This document shows positions 12,601 to 21,224 of a stretch of DNA of 64,000 bases, piece after piece (positions within the stretch are counted from its first letter, which is position 1; the number at the start of each line of letters is the position of its first letter). Made by a program: the position numbers and the translations under genes. This DNA comes from Pelecanus crispus. Taxonomy: Eukaryota > Chordata > Aves > Pelecaniformes > Pelecanidae. The DNA lies in NCBI RefSeq assembly GCF_030463565.1, contig NC_134643.1, positions 8,106,657 to 8,170,656 of the forward strand. Reading direction: 5' to 3'. The notes below the pieces were generated by a model, which did no database searches, was not told the origin of the DNA, and saw only the letters and a list, made by a program, of their open reading frames with translations.

Positions 12601-13001
12601 CTCCATTGGTAGGGAAGAGGGATTAAAGCATTACTGTGATCCTTCACTATGAATCTGTCATGAGGGCCTCAATCTGTATTCTCTTTTGTTATGCCACAGA
12701 CTCCTCTAATATTGGAGATAACTTGGCACTTTGCCAGCAGAAAGATTCATAAAACTTCAAAACTGGAAAACCAACCAACTAAAAAAAAAAAAACCAACCC
12801 CAAAATAGCAGCTGTTTATTTTGAATTCTTCTTGTTAAGCTTAAAAATACTGCAGACTGTTAAGTTTGTTTGACAGCTGCAGTTTTATTACAGAATTGTC
12901 CTTGTTTTGTTAATTCCTAGGGGCTGAAGAGGCTCATGACCATTTGCCAGAAGCACTTCCCAACAGACCCATCGAAATGTGTGGAGTACAATGCTTTATG
13001 A
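520..13001 (+). CDS. PRPF18: PRPF18 coding span (exons 3-10 of the gene; 5' part outside window)
   Basis: Pre-mRNA splicing factor 18, a U5 snRNP-associated nuclear protein that acts with SLU7 in the second catalytic step, 3' splice-site joining. Eight exons are seen: 520-624, 2354-2467, 4206-4352, 6051-6119, 7222-7362, 7868-7939, 10354-10509 and 12921-13001. All have AG/GT borders and join to 294 codons plus TGA. Aligned to the 342-residue human protein as I recall it, this is residue 49 to the end, with only scattered substitutions. Domains in order: an SFM/PRP4-like motif ([13 protein letters not shown], about residues 87-99), a charged linker, and the all-helical Prp18 domain from about residue 190, including the highly conserved segment [13 protein letters not shown]. 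The start codon and about 48 residues lie left of the window. Every intron falls between codons. The identity rests on near-complete protein similarity and is very secure. Confidence 0.97.
625..2353 (+). other. PRPF18 intron, no repeat recognised
   Basis: A GT-AG intron of 1729 bases. Short ORFs occur (for example 1072-1257) but show no recognisable protein. I see no known repeat or RNA gene. Confidence 0.8.
2354..2467 (+). CDS. PRPF18: PRPF18 exon (residues ~84-121), SFM motif
   Basis: 38 codons from [17 protein letters not shown] to APEVNK, phase 0 at both ends, acceptor ttttcag and donor gtaaga. It carries the core of the SFM/PRP4-like splicing-factor motif (GEPIRLFGE) shared by PRP18 and PRP4 proteins. 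Confidence 0.96.
2468..4205 (+). other. PRPF18 intron, no repeat recognised
   Basis: A GT-AG intron of 1738 bases, AT-rich with A and T runs near 3175-3215. I see no conserved coding segment or known repeat. Confidence 0.8.
4206..4352 (+). CDS. PRPF18: PRPF18 exon (residues ~122-170)
   Basis: 49 codons from [18 protein letters not shown] to TTIEELE, phase 0, acceptor ttttccag and donor gtaagt. It contains the acidic linker ([10 protein letters not shown]), the least conserved part against human, between the SFM motif and the Prp18 domain. Confidence 0.96.
4353..6050 (+). other. PRPF18 intron, no repeat recognised
   Basis: A GT-AG intron of 1698 bases with a strong polypyrimidine acceptor (cctgttctag). 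The motif ggttcgaaatc near 5400 resembles a tRNA T-arm, but no tRNA fits around it. Confidence 0.8.
6051..6119 (+). CDS. PRPF18: PRPF18 exon (residues ~171-193)
   Basis: 23 codons from [16 protein letters not shown] to ITKFLK, phase 0 at both ends, donor gtaaca. It leads into the Prp18 domain. Confidence 0.95.
6120..7221 (+). other. PRPF18 intron, no repeat recognised
   Basis: A GT-AG intron of 1102 bases. It includes a 109-codon ORF (6752-7081) with a T-rich, hydrophobic composition and no recognisable family, which I take as chance. Confidence 0.8.
7222..7362 (+). CDS. PRPF18: PRPF18 exon (residues ~194-240), Prp18 domain start
   Basis: 47 codons from [15 protein letters not shown] to FRKLRKR, phase 0, acceptor cgtacag and donor gtgaat. 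It forms the first helices of the Prp18 domain (PF02840). Against human as recalled there is one serine to glycine change (KRGVQ). Confidence 0.96.
7363..7867 (+). other. PRPF18 intron with long pyrimidine tract
   Basis: A GT-AG intron of 505 bases that ends in an almost pure pyrimidine run at about 7826-7863 before the acceptor cctgtag. I see nothing else in it. Confidence 0.8.
7868..7939 (+). CDS. PRPF18: PRPF18 exon (residues ~241-264)
   Basis: 24 codons from [12 protein letters not shown] to QREYVK, phase 0, donor gtatgt. It continues the helical Prp18 domain. The first residue is Thr where human, as I recall it, has Asn. Confidence 0.95.
7940..10353 (+). other. PRPF18 intron, no repeat recognised
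   Basis: A GT-AG intron of 2414 bases. It holds only short chance ORFs, a T run near 8971-8982, and moderate GC around 9880-10010. I recognise no mobile element. Confidence 0.75.
10354..10509 (+). CDS. PRPF18: PRPF18 exon (residues ~265-316), conserved Prp18 loop
   Basis: 52 codons from [18 protein letters not shown] to ETQRKYIQ, phase 0, acceptor ccttcag and donor gtaacg. It contains the most conserved part of the Prp18 family ([17 protein letters not shown]), the loop known from yeast work to be important for the second splicing step. It appears identical to human as recalled. Confidence 0.97.
10510..12920 (+). other. PRPF18 last intron, no repeat recognised
   Basis: A GT-AG intron of 2411 bases with an A run at about 12781-12792. 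I see no exon-like segment or known repeat. Confidence 0.75.
12921..13001 (+). CDS. PRPF18: PRPF18 terminal coding exon and stop
   Basis: 26 codons from [16 protein letters not shown] to the C-terminal VEYNAL, then TGA at 12999-13001. The acceptor is attcctag. The C-terminus matches that of vertebrate PRPF18. The 3' UTR follows directly. Confidence 0.97.
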   Translation, partial: GLKRLMTICQKHFPTDPSKCVEYNAL

Positions 13002-14068
13002 GGCTCTGCAGCGTCCAAGGCGTGACTCATATTTTGATCTCCAAGACCCAGAGAGGATTGAAGAGACAGAGTTTGTGCTTTAACACCAACAGGAACCTAG
13101 GGTGCGCTTTGCAAAAAAGCATAAAGCAGCAGACTTCTACAGCTTCCTTTTTATGAGCACCCTGTATTTAGATTTTGTTTTAAATCTATGCTTTACACTG
13201 AACACATCCAAGGTACAGAAGAGGGGGGGTTGTTTTTTTTGAAGAGGGTATGACCAGGACAATGACTGGGGGACAATGAGCATGACCCTTGCTTTTATTT
13301 CAATTTGTTATTCAGGGAACTGTACAGACTGAACTGTTTCCCGTGTCATAGAGCTTTAGGTGAGACTCAGCCCCGCAAGGAGCGTATGTGGAGTTTTTTG
13401 GCTGCTTTCCCGTTGGAGACCGATGTGGGGAGATGATTAGAGCGAAGCAGTCAAATCTGAATCTTGGTTATTTCTGTAAATATGAAGACTTTAATGGCTA
13501 ATCTTTCATGTGGTATTTATCAGGAGAAAAAAAAAAAAAGTTTCTATATTTCTCAGCTAAAAAATACAGCCAGTCTTGGTGCAAAGAGTTTTTGATCTTG
13601 AATATATCTGATTTGGCTTTTTTTTTTTTTTTTTTTTTGGTAACGACATTTTTAATATAAACCTTCTGGGCTTGGGGGAAGTAATCTTATGGCTCTTGAG
13701 GCTTTCAAATCCCATTTTTATACATCTGGAGAAAATTTCAGTCCGCTGGGCATTGCAGAGAAAATAATTAGGACCTCCCATGACCACGTACAGTATTTCT
13801 AGCAGCACAAATCTCTACCGTTGTGCATCTTGACTGGGAATGGCAAAGAAACTCAGAGAAACGACGATGCCTAGTTCTGTGTAAACAGTGAAACTTTGTT
13901 AGTGGTGCTGGTTGAAAATCTTAGGCTGAAATCATGCGCTCCTTTGATTACAAGAACAGCAGTGCCTCTGCAGCAGTGTTAACATGTCCTTCTCTTCAGG
14001 AGGCCTTTCTAGGACCTACGGTGAAGCTCCAAACAAATTGCTGGTCATTGCAGCGGCTGCTGCAACAC
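13002..14068 (+). other. Probable PRPF18 3' UTR and flank
   Basis: The sequence after the stop is AT-rich and ends at a CR1 insertion. I find no AATAAA or ATTAAA between the stop and 14068. Weaker variants are CATAAA at 13120-13125 and AATATA at 13601-13606 and 13654-13659. A 21-base T run lies at 13618-13638. The cleavage site cannot be fixed from sequence alone. Confidence 0.5.
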
Positions 14069-14761
14069 CTGGGGGTGTTGTTTGACAGCCGGCTGAACAC
14101 GAGCCTGCAGTGTGCCCAGGTGGCCAAGAAGGCCAACAGCATCCTGGCTTGTATCAGGAATAGTGTGGCCAGCAGGAGCAGGGAAGTGATTGTCCCCCTG
14201 TACTCGGCGCTGGTGAGGCCGCACCTGGAATGCTGTGTCCAGTTTTGGGCCCCTCAATACAAGAAAGACATTGAGGTGCTGGAGCGTGTCCAGAGAGGGG
14301 AAACAAAGCTGGTGAAGGGTCTGGAGCACAGGCCTTATGAGGAGCGGCTGAGGGAACTGGGGTTGTTTAGCCTGGAGAAGAGGAGGCTGAGGGGAGACCT
14401 TATCGCTCTCTACAACTACCTGAAAGGAGGTTGTAGTGAGGTGGGTGTTGGTCTCTTCTCCCATGTAGTTAGCAATAGGATGAGAGGAAAGGGGCTCAAG
14501 CTGTGCCAGGGGAGGTTTAGGTTGGAAATTAGGAAAAATTTCTTTACGGAAAGGGTGGTCAAGCATTGGAACAGGCTGCCCAGAGAAGTGGTGGAGTCCC
14601 CATCCCTGGAAGTGTTCAAAAAACGGGTAGATGTGGCACTTTGGGACATGGTTTAGTCTAGTCTACCCTTGATTGGCTTAGTGTGGACTTGGTAGTGTAG
14701 GTTAATGGTTGGACTGGATGATCTTAAAGGTCTTTTCCAACCTAAACGATTCTATGATTCT
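14069..14761 (+). mobile_element. CR1 LINE, 5'-truncated 3' end of ORF2
   Basis: A 5'-truncated chicken-repeat-1 type non-LTR retrotransposon in + orientation. It holds the last ~196 codons of ORF2 (from [13 protein letters not shown] to the stop at 14654-14656), which encode the region after the reverse-transcriptase core. This is followed by the typical CR1 3' UTR and the tail cgattctatgattct. The frame is open up to the element's own TAG, and the copy looks very similar to the CR1 at 33922-35036, so it is not ancient. The ORF runs upstream to an ATG at 13934, but the first ~45 codons are flank, not CR1. Confidence 0.93.
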
Positions 14762-15600
14762 AATAACAGCCAGCACCCGCGTTCGAGAGAGCCCAGGCCT
14801 CGCACCTGCCTGGCCCCGCAGAGCTGGCAGAGCCGATGCAGAGCGCGCCGCTCTGCCTCTGGAGGAGCCTTTTCAGTGGGGTCAGCGGAGAGGGCAGGGT
14901 CTGCCGCGGGCTGCCGGGCTTGGGTTCGGGTGGGCGTTTGACTCTGGCGCCCGGCGGCCGCTCCTGTGCGGCGGCAGGTCTTCTGGGACGTCTGGCGCTC
15001 GCGGGCTGCGGAGTTGTAAGCGTTTTGCCGCCGCAGCGGTAGGCCGGGTACGATGTGAGCAGAACCACTTCCTGAAGAAATGCGTCGGTATTCGGTGTAT
15101 TGGTTTGTCGAGTCCTCACCTCGGCTGGAAGTGTGGAGCAGGAACCGGTGCCCTGTTCTGAAGGAGTTCCCCGTCTCCCGTGGACGTTTACGGTGTCCCG
15201 TGGCACTGAGACGTGGTGCTGGGGGGTTGATGCTGGCAGTGAGTTTGGAGGAGTATCTTGAGGAACTTCAGGTTCTTCTGGAGACTCTCTGCATTCTGAA
15301 GTGCCTGTTTGGACGCAGGAGCTTTTCAGTCTGGAGTGTAACCCTGGAGAAAATGTCAAGAGCTTAAACAGTTTAGAAGTAATAAAACCGAGGCTGACGA
15401 GACCTAACCGGCGCTTGGGGAGGGGCCTTTGGGAACAGGCGGGGATTTGTGGGGAGAAGCCGGGCAGACGTCAAGGGCGTGGAAGAGTTTCATTAACAGA
15501 GGTGCCTGGTGATTTTGCAGTGCTCTATGCAGATGCTCTTCGGAGGTGTTACTACAACAGGAAGCATTTATAACACTGCAACTTTATCCCTCTCCCCACC
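14762..15600. other. CpG-rich segment just downstream of CR1
   Basis: GC and CpG density rise sharply directly after the CR1 tail. There are ccgcgttcg, ggcgcccggcggccgc and repeated gcg motifs to about 15060, then a moderately GC-rich stretch. The overlapping ORFs in several frames (14709-15161 +, 14760-15359 -) show arginine-, proline- and alanine-rich translations typical of open GC-rich DNA. No family is recognisable. Confidence 0.55.
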
Positions 15601-16479
15601 CAGATGATTTCCTAAATCTGTGTCCTGACCTTAGTTTTGAACTCCTTAAATAATTGAGGGACAATATTGTCCTTCATTTAGAAGAGCTGTGATTTCCCTG
15701 GAAAGCACGGCAAGCGAGTAGCGGGGGGATGGTTTAAGGAGCGTTGTAACGTCTGCTTTAGAGGGAACCGGATTCCTTAGGGCATCTGTAATAACATTGG
15801 ATAGATTTTTTCCCTCACGCTTTAGAGCTAATTTTTGAGGAGAGTTTTAATGGTACCCTGAGCATCAGTTTGAATGGGGATGCGCCTCCTGTAGGGACGT
15901 GAATTTGGGGTTGGAATGTTTTAGTCTGATCAGGTTTTAAAGAATGTAATTTAAGCAATGTGCCTGCTTGCTGACAGCCCCTGAAATACAGCCGCCTTGC
16001 TTCAATGAATCCCATGACGGAAGAACTTTATCCCCTTGCAATTCGTGGAATGGCACGGCACGGGGAACTGAGGAACTGAGCAGTACTTTCTCACGGCATA
16101 TCTGTGTAAGAGTTTCCAGCTGTCCGGCACGTGAGAGCCAGCTTCGGTCCTCGGGGGATCGCAACGGGGCGACACTGTTACGGCAGCTGCTTTTCATCAT
16201 TGATTGGAGGCTCTTTGCCGTTGGATGGCCCCAAATTACAACTACCCGACCGTGATCAAATAGTTAATAATGCCTCGTTTAGGGACGAGTGGGTGTGGCG
16301 CAGCTGTCACACTGCCTGACAGTTTTTGTGGGGAGGGTATGTTTCAGTTTAGTGATTTAGACTTTTCCCTTTGGGCTTCTCCAGATGTTTATTTCTGATA
16401 ATTCTCGCATTAGGCGGAAATAACTGCTGAATCCAAAGACTTGGTAGCCTTAGGCTGAAGTCATGCATTCACCGTAGCT
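15601..16479. other. Intergenic, nothing recognised
   Basis: Average composition between two CpG-rich blocks. The short ORFs lack recognisable products, and no repeat family is evident. Confidence 0.6.
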
Positions 16480-18030
16480 ATGTCTGGAGTGTTTTGGGGA
16501 CCTTGGTACCCCGGTCGGTTGTTGCAGCCCCCCGCCCCTCCCCTAGCCCGGCGGTGGAAGGGGCTGCGCGAGGTGGTGCGGCATCGCCTGCTCTCGACGT
16601 ACACGATGCCTGCCTTACCCCGGTGTTACCTGGCCCAGTGGTGGGTAAATGCCTTTAATTCCCAGTTTGCGATGTGTCTGTTTTGCTGGAGAGGCTCTTG
16701 GGGTGGGTGTGTGTGGCATCACTGTATTTTGGTTGAGGAACTGGGTTCCTCTCTGGGTCGCTGCCACATAGTCTCCATTACAGATCCGCTCTTGCCCGAA
16801 GAATGAACCTGGCCGAGATGTAAATGGCTTCACTTCTTGGGGGCAGGAGGGCGTCCCGGCTCCCGGCCCGGGGATGAGTACGGGACGTGGTGCCCTCCGG
16901 GAGGGCTGGCACGAGGCTGTTGGCGCCGGTGTCCAAGCTGGAGCAGGCTGGCACAGGAAAGCCGCTCCGGGCGCCCTGTAGGGCTTGAAGAGGTGCCTGC
17001 AGCAGTACGGGAACCGCTGGCAATAAATCTGAGCCAAAGTCCCGGAGTTAGGGGCACATCTGAAAAATGTCATCGTTGCCACTTTGTCCCATCGCAGCCC
17101 TGCCTGGGGATTTACTGCGCAAGGTCCCCCGTGCAGCGGCGCTGGGCGCGGTCGGGGCTCCTGGCCCCGGCGTGGTGCCGCCGGCGGCTGCCTGCGCCGT
17201 GGGTGTCGGGGGGTGCTGCGGGAGTTGCTCGGGTGGAAAGGAGCTCCCCAGGCGGGGGGGTGCAGGGAAAGAGCGGGAAGCAGCTGCGCTGAGAAGCGCG
17301 GAGGGGTCGCGCGTGGCTGTTCACAAGGGCCTGCCATTTCGGGAGGGGCGTGGGGCGGCTGCGGGGGTCACCGCTGCCCATGGAGCGGGAAACTGGCACC
17401 ACGGGGTGCCCCTGGCCCCATGCACCCCTCCTGGGCCGAGGCGGGATCTGTGGGCTGGGTTCTCGATGCCGCGGCAGCAGAGGCGCACCCAGGGCGCAGG
17501 GCTCTCCCAGGAGTTCAACCCAGCGAGCCGGCGGCTGCCGGGAGCGCGAGGGGCGAGCGTGCTGCGGCCCCAGCCTGTCCCGCGGACCCTGGCGTGGCTG
17601 CCCACAGCCTTGTCGCTCCTTAGCATCCATCAGTGAGCGCTGATTTTAGTTATTTCAAGTTACATATGTTAGAAGTAAATACGGTTTTCCTGACTTTGTT
17701 TCCTGCTGGGGTGGGAAGTCGGTCAAGTGGTTTCGTATGGCCCAAGGCACCCCCAAGCCCAGCATGGGAGAGAACATGCGATGGAGCGAGCAGGGACCTG
17801 CTGCGCGCGAGCGCTCAATCCCAAGGGATCTCCGAAGGCCGGGCTTCTCGGGGGGAATGCCCAGCATTTTCCCCCAGTCAGCCCCCCTGGCAGCAAATGA
17901 GCGGGTCCCTCCCGGAAGCCCTGGCCAGCTGTGCGCACATCTGGAGCCAGCATTTTGCAGAGCCGGCGGCGCGGTGGCCACGGCAAGGATTCCCCGGGTG
18001 CAGAGCCCTCCTGAAAAGACCGCTGCAAGG
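16480..18030. other. Orphan CpG island between PRPF18 and FRMD4A
   Basis: About 1.5 kb of very GC-rich DNA with dense CpG, for example gcggtcggggctcctggccccggcg near 17150 and gcggcagcagaggcgcaccc near 17475. Up to five overlapping ORFs per stretch on both strands (16615-17337 -, 17067-17636 +, 17084-17623 +, 17112-17630 -) are explained by the lack of AT-rich stop codons and have no domain signature. It sits between the 3' ends of two convergent genes, where no known promoter is expected. It could be an unannotated promoter, a lncRNA locus or simply GC-rich DNA. Confidence 0.6.
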
Positions 18031-18047
18031 TTTCATTTTGAAAATGC

Positions 18048-18053
18048 TTTAAT
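18048..18053 (-). terminator. Candidate FRMD4A distal polyadenylation signal ATTAAA
   Basis: On the - strand the sequence reads ccttATTAAAgcattttcaa, after a long AT-rich UTR-like run and directly before GC-rich DNA. Position and context suit cleavage near 18030. The call is inference from pattern only. Confidence 0.4.
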
Positions 18054-18931
18054 AAGGAAGTGTTGACAACACCGTTTTGCAAAATGTAAAGGTAACTATA
18101 CAAATTCTTAATACAAAAAGAATAAATTAAAAGCAGATCTTTTTTAATTCTGCAACTTTTTCTACAACATACATATTTTTTCCTTGATTACAGTTGAACA
18201 GAATCCAGTAAAATCATTTTCCATGCTCTAAAGTCAATTTCAGGAGAGACCTAATTTTTTTTCTTTTTTTTTTTTCTTTTTTTAAACTAGAGAGTCCATT
18301 TTACACAACTTGTAATAAAACTATTGACATTAATATATATGTAAAACTTTACATCTAGTTAACTAAGCAGTAACTGGTCATCTGATAGCACCTGAATGGG
18401 GATCGGCTATGCCTGAAACTAAAACTAATACAGAGTGAAAACAAATGGGACTGTTTCAACATTTTCCACACTCGACTGCATATAATATTATTTAAAAATA
18501 AACCCTGCCTCCCAGCGCGGCCCGGGGCACGGACCGTACGCCCGGCTCCTGGCTGAACAGAGGGAGCGTCGGACGTGGAGACCAAGAACGCAATTGTGGC
18601 TTTATGTCAGATGGAGCCTTGAAAAATAAAAAAGTAAAGGAGGGGTCGAGTTGGTAGTCAAGTGCTTGTATATAACAGCTATGTATATACCCCTCCGTGT
18701 TATACTTAAATATGTTAATCTCATATGATTAACATTTTATGTACATTTGTGTTTAATTGAATTGAGCTAAACAGTAAAACCTGTTTTACTTAATCTGTCT
18801 TTACTACCAGACTGGCTGCTCACGTGTGCCTTGATTGCAAAACAGAAAAGCAGAACACAAAGCAAAACTCAATCCGTTTCTAGAAAGCTTTTTTCTCTAC
18901 TCGAGCCTGTTTGCAATTCAGGCTAACCGTT

Positions 18932-18954
18932 CTTTTTTTTTTTTTTTTTTTTTT
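18932..18954. repeat. T homopolymer, 23 bases
   Basis: An uninterrupted T run (A run on the - strand) within the presumed FRMD4A 3' UTR. Its length is likely variable. Confidence 0.9.
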
Positions 18955-19399
18955 CTCCCCCCTAATTTCAGGGCTGCCACCTTTTAACCTTTGCTGCAAA
19001 ACTGCAGATCTGGTCTTGGAGGAATTAATGTTTCTTCCTGTAGTGCCCAGAGGCCTCGTAGTGCCGCTGTTGTTGAATTCTTTTTAATTAAAAGAAGGTA
19101 CACAGAAAAAATTAAAAAAAAAAACCAACCCAAAACCACTTACCAGGGAAATTAAAAAGAAAACAGACAGTTGCTCAGAGCCCCTAAAAATCTGTGGGCT
19201 AAATTACTTGCTGCTGCTTAATTTGGTCCTGTTTAATCCTTTCACTTTAGCTACTGAATCTTATCAGTAAATGTCACTAATTGGTACTATCTCTTAGCCA
19301 GCTAAAAATCCAATTAGGAGCTTGAAATAATTCCCATGTTAAAGACCCCAAAGCACAGAGAGATGGCGAAAGCAGCATTCTGCACGTCCAGCTGCAGGG

Positions 19400-19740
19400 T
19401 GCCATCCCGGCGCTGTCTGTTCTTCCAGCCATCGGCTACCGGGCTCCAGCCGCTGCCGCGGGGGCTCTGCTCCCGCGCTCGGCCTCTGCGGCGGCCCAGG
19501 AGCCGGAGGCTCGCGGGGCTCGCTTTAAAACCCCTTGCCAGTGTAAAAAAGCGTGCTCTTCCCCCCTGCCCCGAGAGAGAATTCCTTTATGCTTCGTGTG
19601 TCAACATGAGAGTTCCTTTCCCGGCTCTGCCGCGGGTTTCCCTGGACAAAACAGCCCTCGGCGCCCGTCGCTGCCCTCGCCTCTGCCCGGCCGCCTCAGC
19701 AGCGATGCGGGCAGGCGCAGGGAGCCGGAGCAAACGCTTC
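19400..19740. other. CpG-rich block inside presumed FRMD4A 3' UTR
   Basis: A local CpG cluster (ccgctgccgcgggggctctg, ctgcggcggcccagg, gccggaggctcgcgggg) of about 340 bases, flanked by AT-rich DNA on both sides. No protein family is recognisable in its ORFs. Confidence 0.5.
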
Positions 19741-20649
19741 TAGCATGTTCACGTGAGCCCCTTGCATGGATTTTTAGAAACCCCGTCATCTTTCCAAGCC
19801 TAATTACGAAGAACCCATTCTCTTTTAAAGCCTGGAATGCAGTTTTCCAGCAATCTTAATACCAAAAGGTGTGGCAGCCCCCCAAGTCGCAGTGTTTAAT
19901 TTTCAACGTTTCGCCTTACTTTGTCTGGTAGACGCTGTTGTTATTCTTGGAACACACGCACGCACACACACTCGCACTTTTATTTTTTTTCGTTTTTCCT
20001 TAAACTAAAGCTAACTTCAGTTTCTGCTTTTCACAAAGTAACCCCCTCCAGCCATTTCTTTTAATGCCTTTCCCATAGGAAATCATCGTTTGCACGCACA
20101 AACGGGGGAAGGCCGGGTGCCTCCCCCCATCCAGTGGCAATAAAAACAGCATAGCACCGCAGTGAAGGCTAGACGTGCCAGCTTCAACATCCACCTAGAG
20201 TGTGCACTTGTTCGTTACAAAAGTGTCTTTGAGGCCTTTTAAAGTTCCATGGCTTGACGTGTATAAAGCATTGCTCAAAAGTATGTGTAAACTTGCAGCT
20301 CCTTCCGTGACGCTCTCGTGCGATTCCTTTTGGTATCAGCAGGCCGCTCGCGCTTGTGTCCAACACCTCATTTAGTTGCTTCTCTTTCTTGTGGTCGCTT
20401 CTTGCAATGGGAAAATTTGCCGAGTCTGCTGGTTGTTAAACCGCGCTGCGGAGCCTTTCTGCTTCCCGACAGACCGGTTCTCCCACACGGCAGTACACCC
20501 GGGACGAGCCCTTTGCTACACTGGTGCTAACGAAGGGAAGATGAGTGGAGCAGATATGTTAATGCAGCTTTACCTTACCGTGTCAACTGGATTGCGATGC
20601 GCTTTCCCTTTGATTTCACCTTAACGCTTTGTGCAGAAATAGATTAGAA

Positions 20650-20655
20650 TTTATT
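20650..20655 (-). terminator. Candidate proximal polyadenylation signal AATAAA
   Basis: The - strand reads gccAATAAAttctaatc about 3.1 kb after the FRMD4A stop, a distance similar to the 3' UTR length I recall for human FRMD4A. It could define a shorter transcript. Confidence 0.3.
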
Positions 20656-21191
20656 GGCTGTATCTCTTTGTAGGGAGGTTTTTTTGGCAATTTTTATCTT
20701 CATCAGATTACTACAAAAAACCAAACTAGCACACCCCCAACCTCTCTCTGTATTGGTGTGCAACCTGTGCCAGCCACAGAGATGCCGTCAGTAGCAGCAC
20801 TTGCCTCTGCTTTAGGTAAAGCCTTTGTAAACCTCGTTTGTCCAGTTTAACCGTAGCTTGTCGACAGTGATGCTGTGATACCAGCCCAGACCTCCAGTGC
20901 GGCTTCAGCACAGGGGGTTACTTTACTTGCACGCAGGTGGGCTCAAAGCGAAGAAGGAAATGCTGTTTTACAGGAGGTGGTCGTGTCTGCCTTTGAATTA
21001 AATGAGAGGGATGTTCTTGTCACAAGAACTCGCTGAGCAAACTCATCCTGCCAACGTTGGTGTGGCGATCTTTGGCAGTGCAGATCTGATTGCGAGACTC
21101 TGACGCATCTTTGAAGTGATGGGATTTTACTGTTTGATAACAGATGCACTTTCAGAACTAGGATATCCATTTCTCAGCCTCTGCCCCATTT

Positions 21192-21193
<2 letters not shown>

Positions 21194-21223
<30 letters not shown>
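21194..21223. repeat. Poly-C run, 30 bases
   Basis: Thirty consecutive C on the + strand, which is G30 on the - strand, the sense strand of FRMD4A. Such a run can form an i-motif or G-quadruplex and is a frequent site of assembly length error. Confidence 0.95.

Positions 21224-21224
<1 letters not shown>

Noticed and set aside
14045..14566. 173-codon ORF on the - strand
   Set aside because: Antisense shadow of the CR1 ORF2 segment; the same shadow appears in the second CR1 (34081-34869).
16615..17636. Overlapping ORFs of 100-240 codons on both strands as a possible missing GC-rich gene
   Set aside because: Translations are Arg/Pro/Ala/Gly-rich in every frame with no domain or motif, as expected in CpG-rich DNA with few stop codons.
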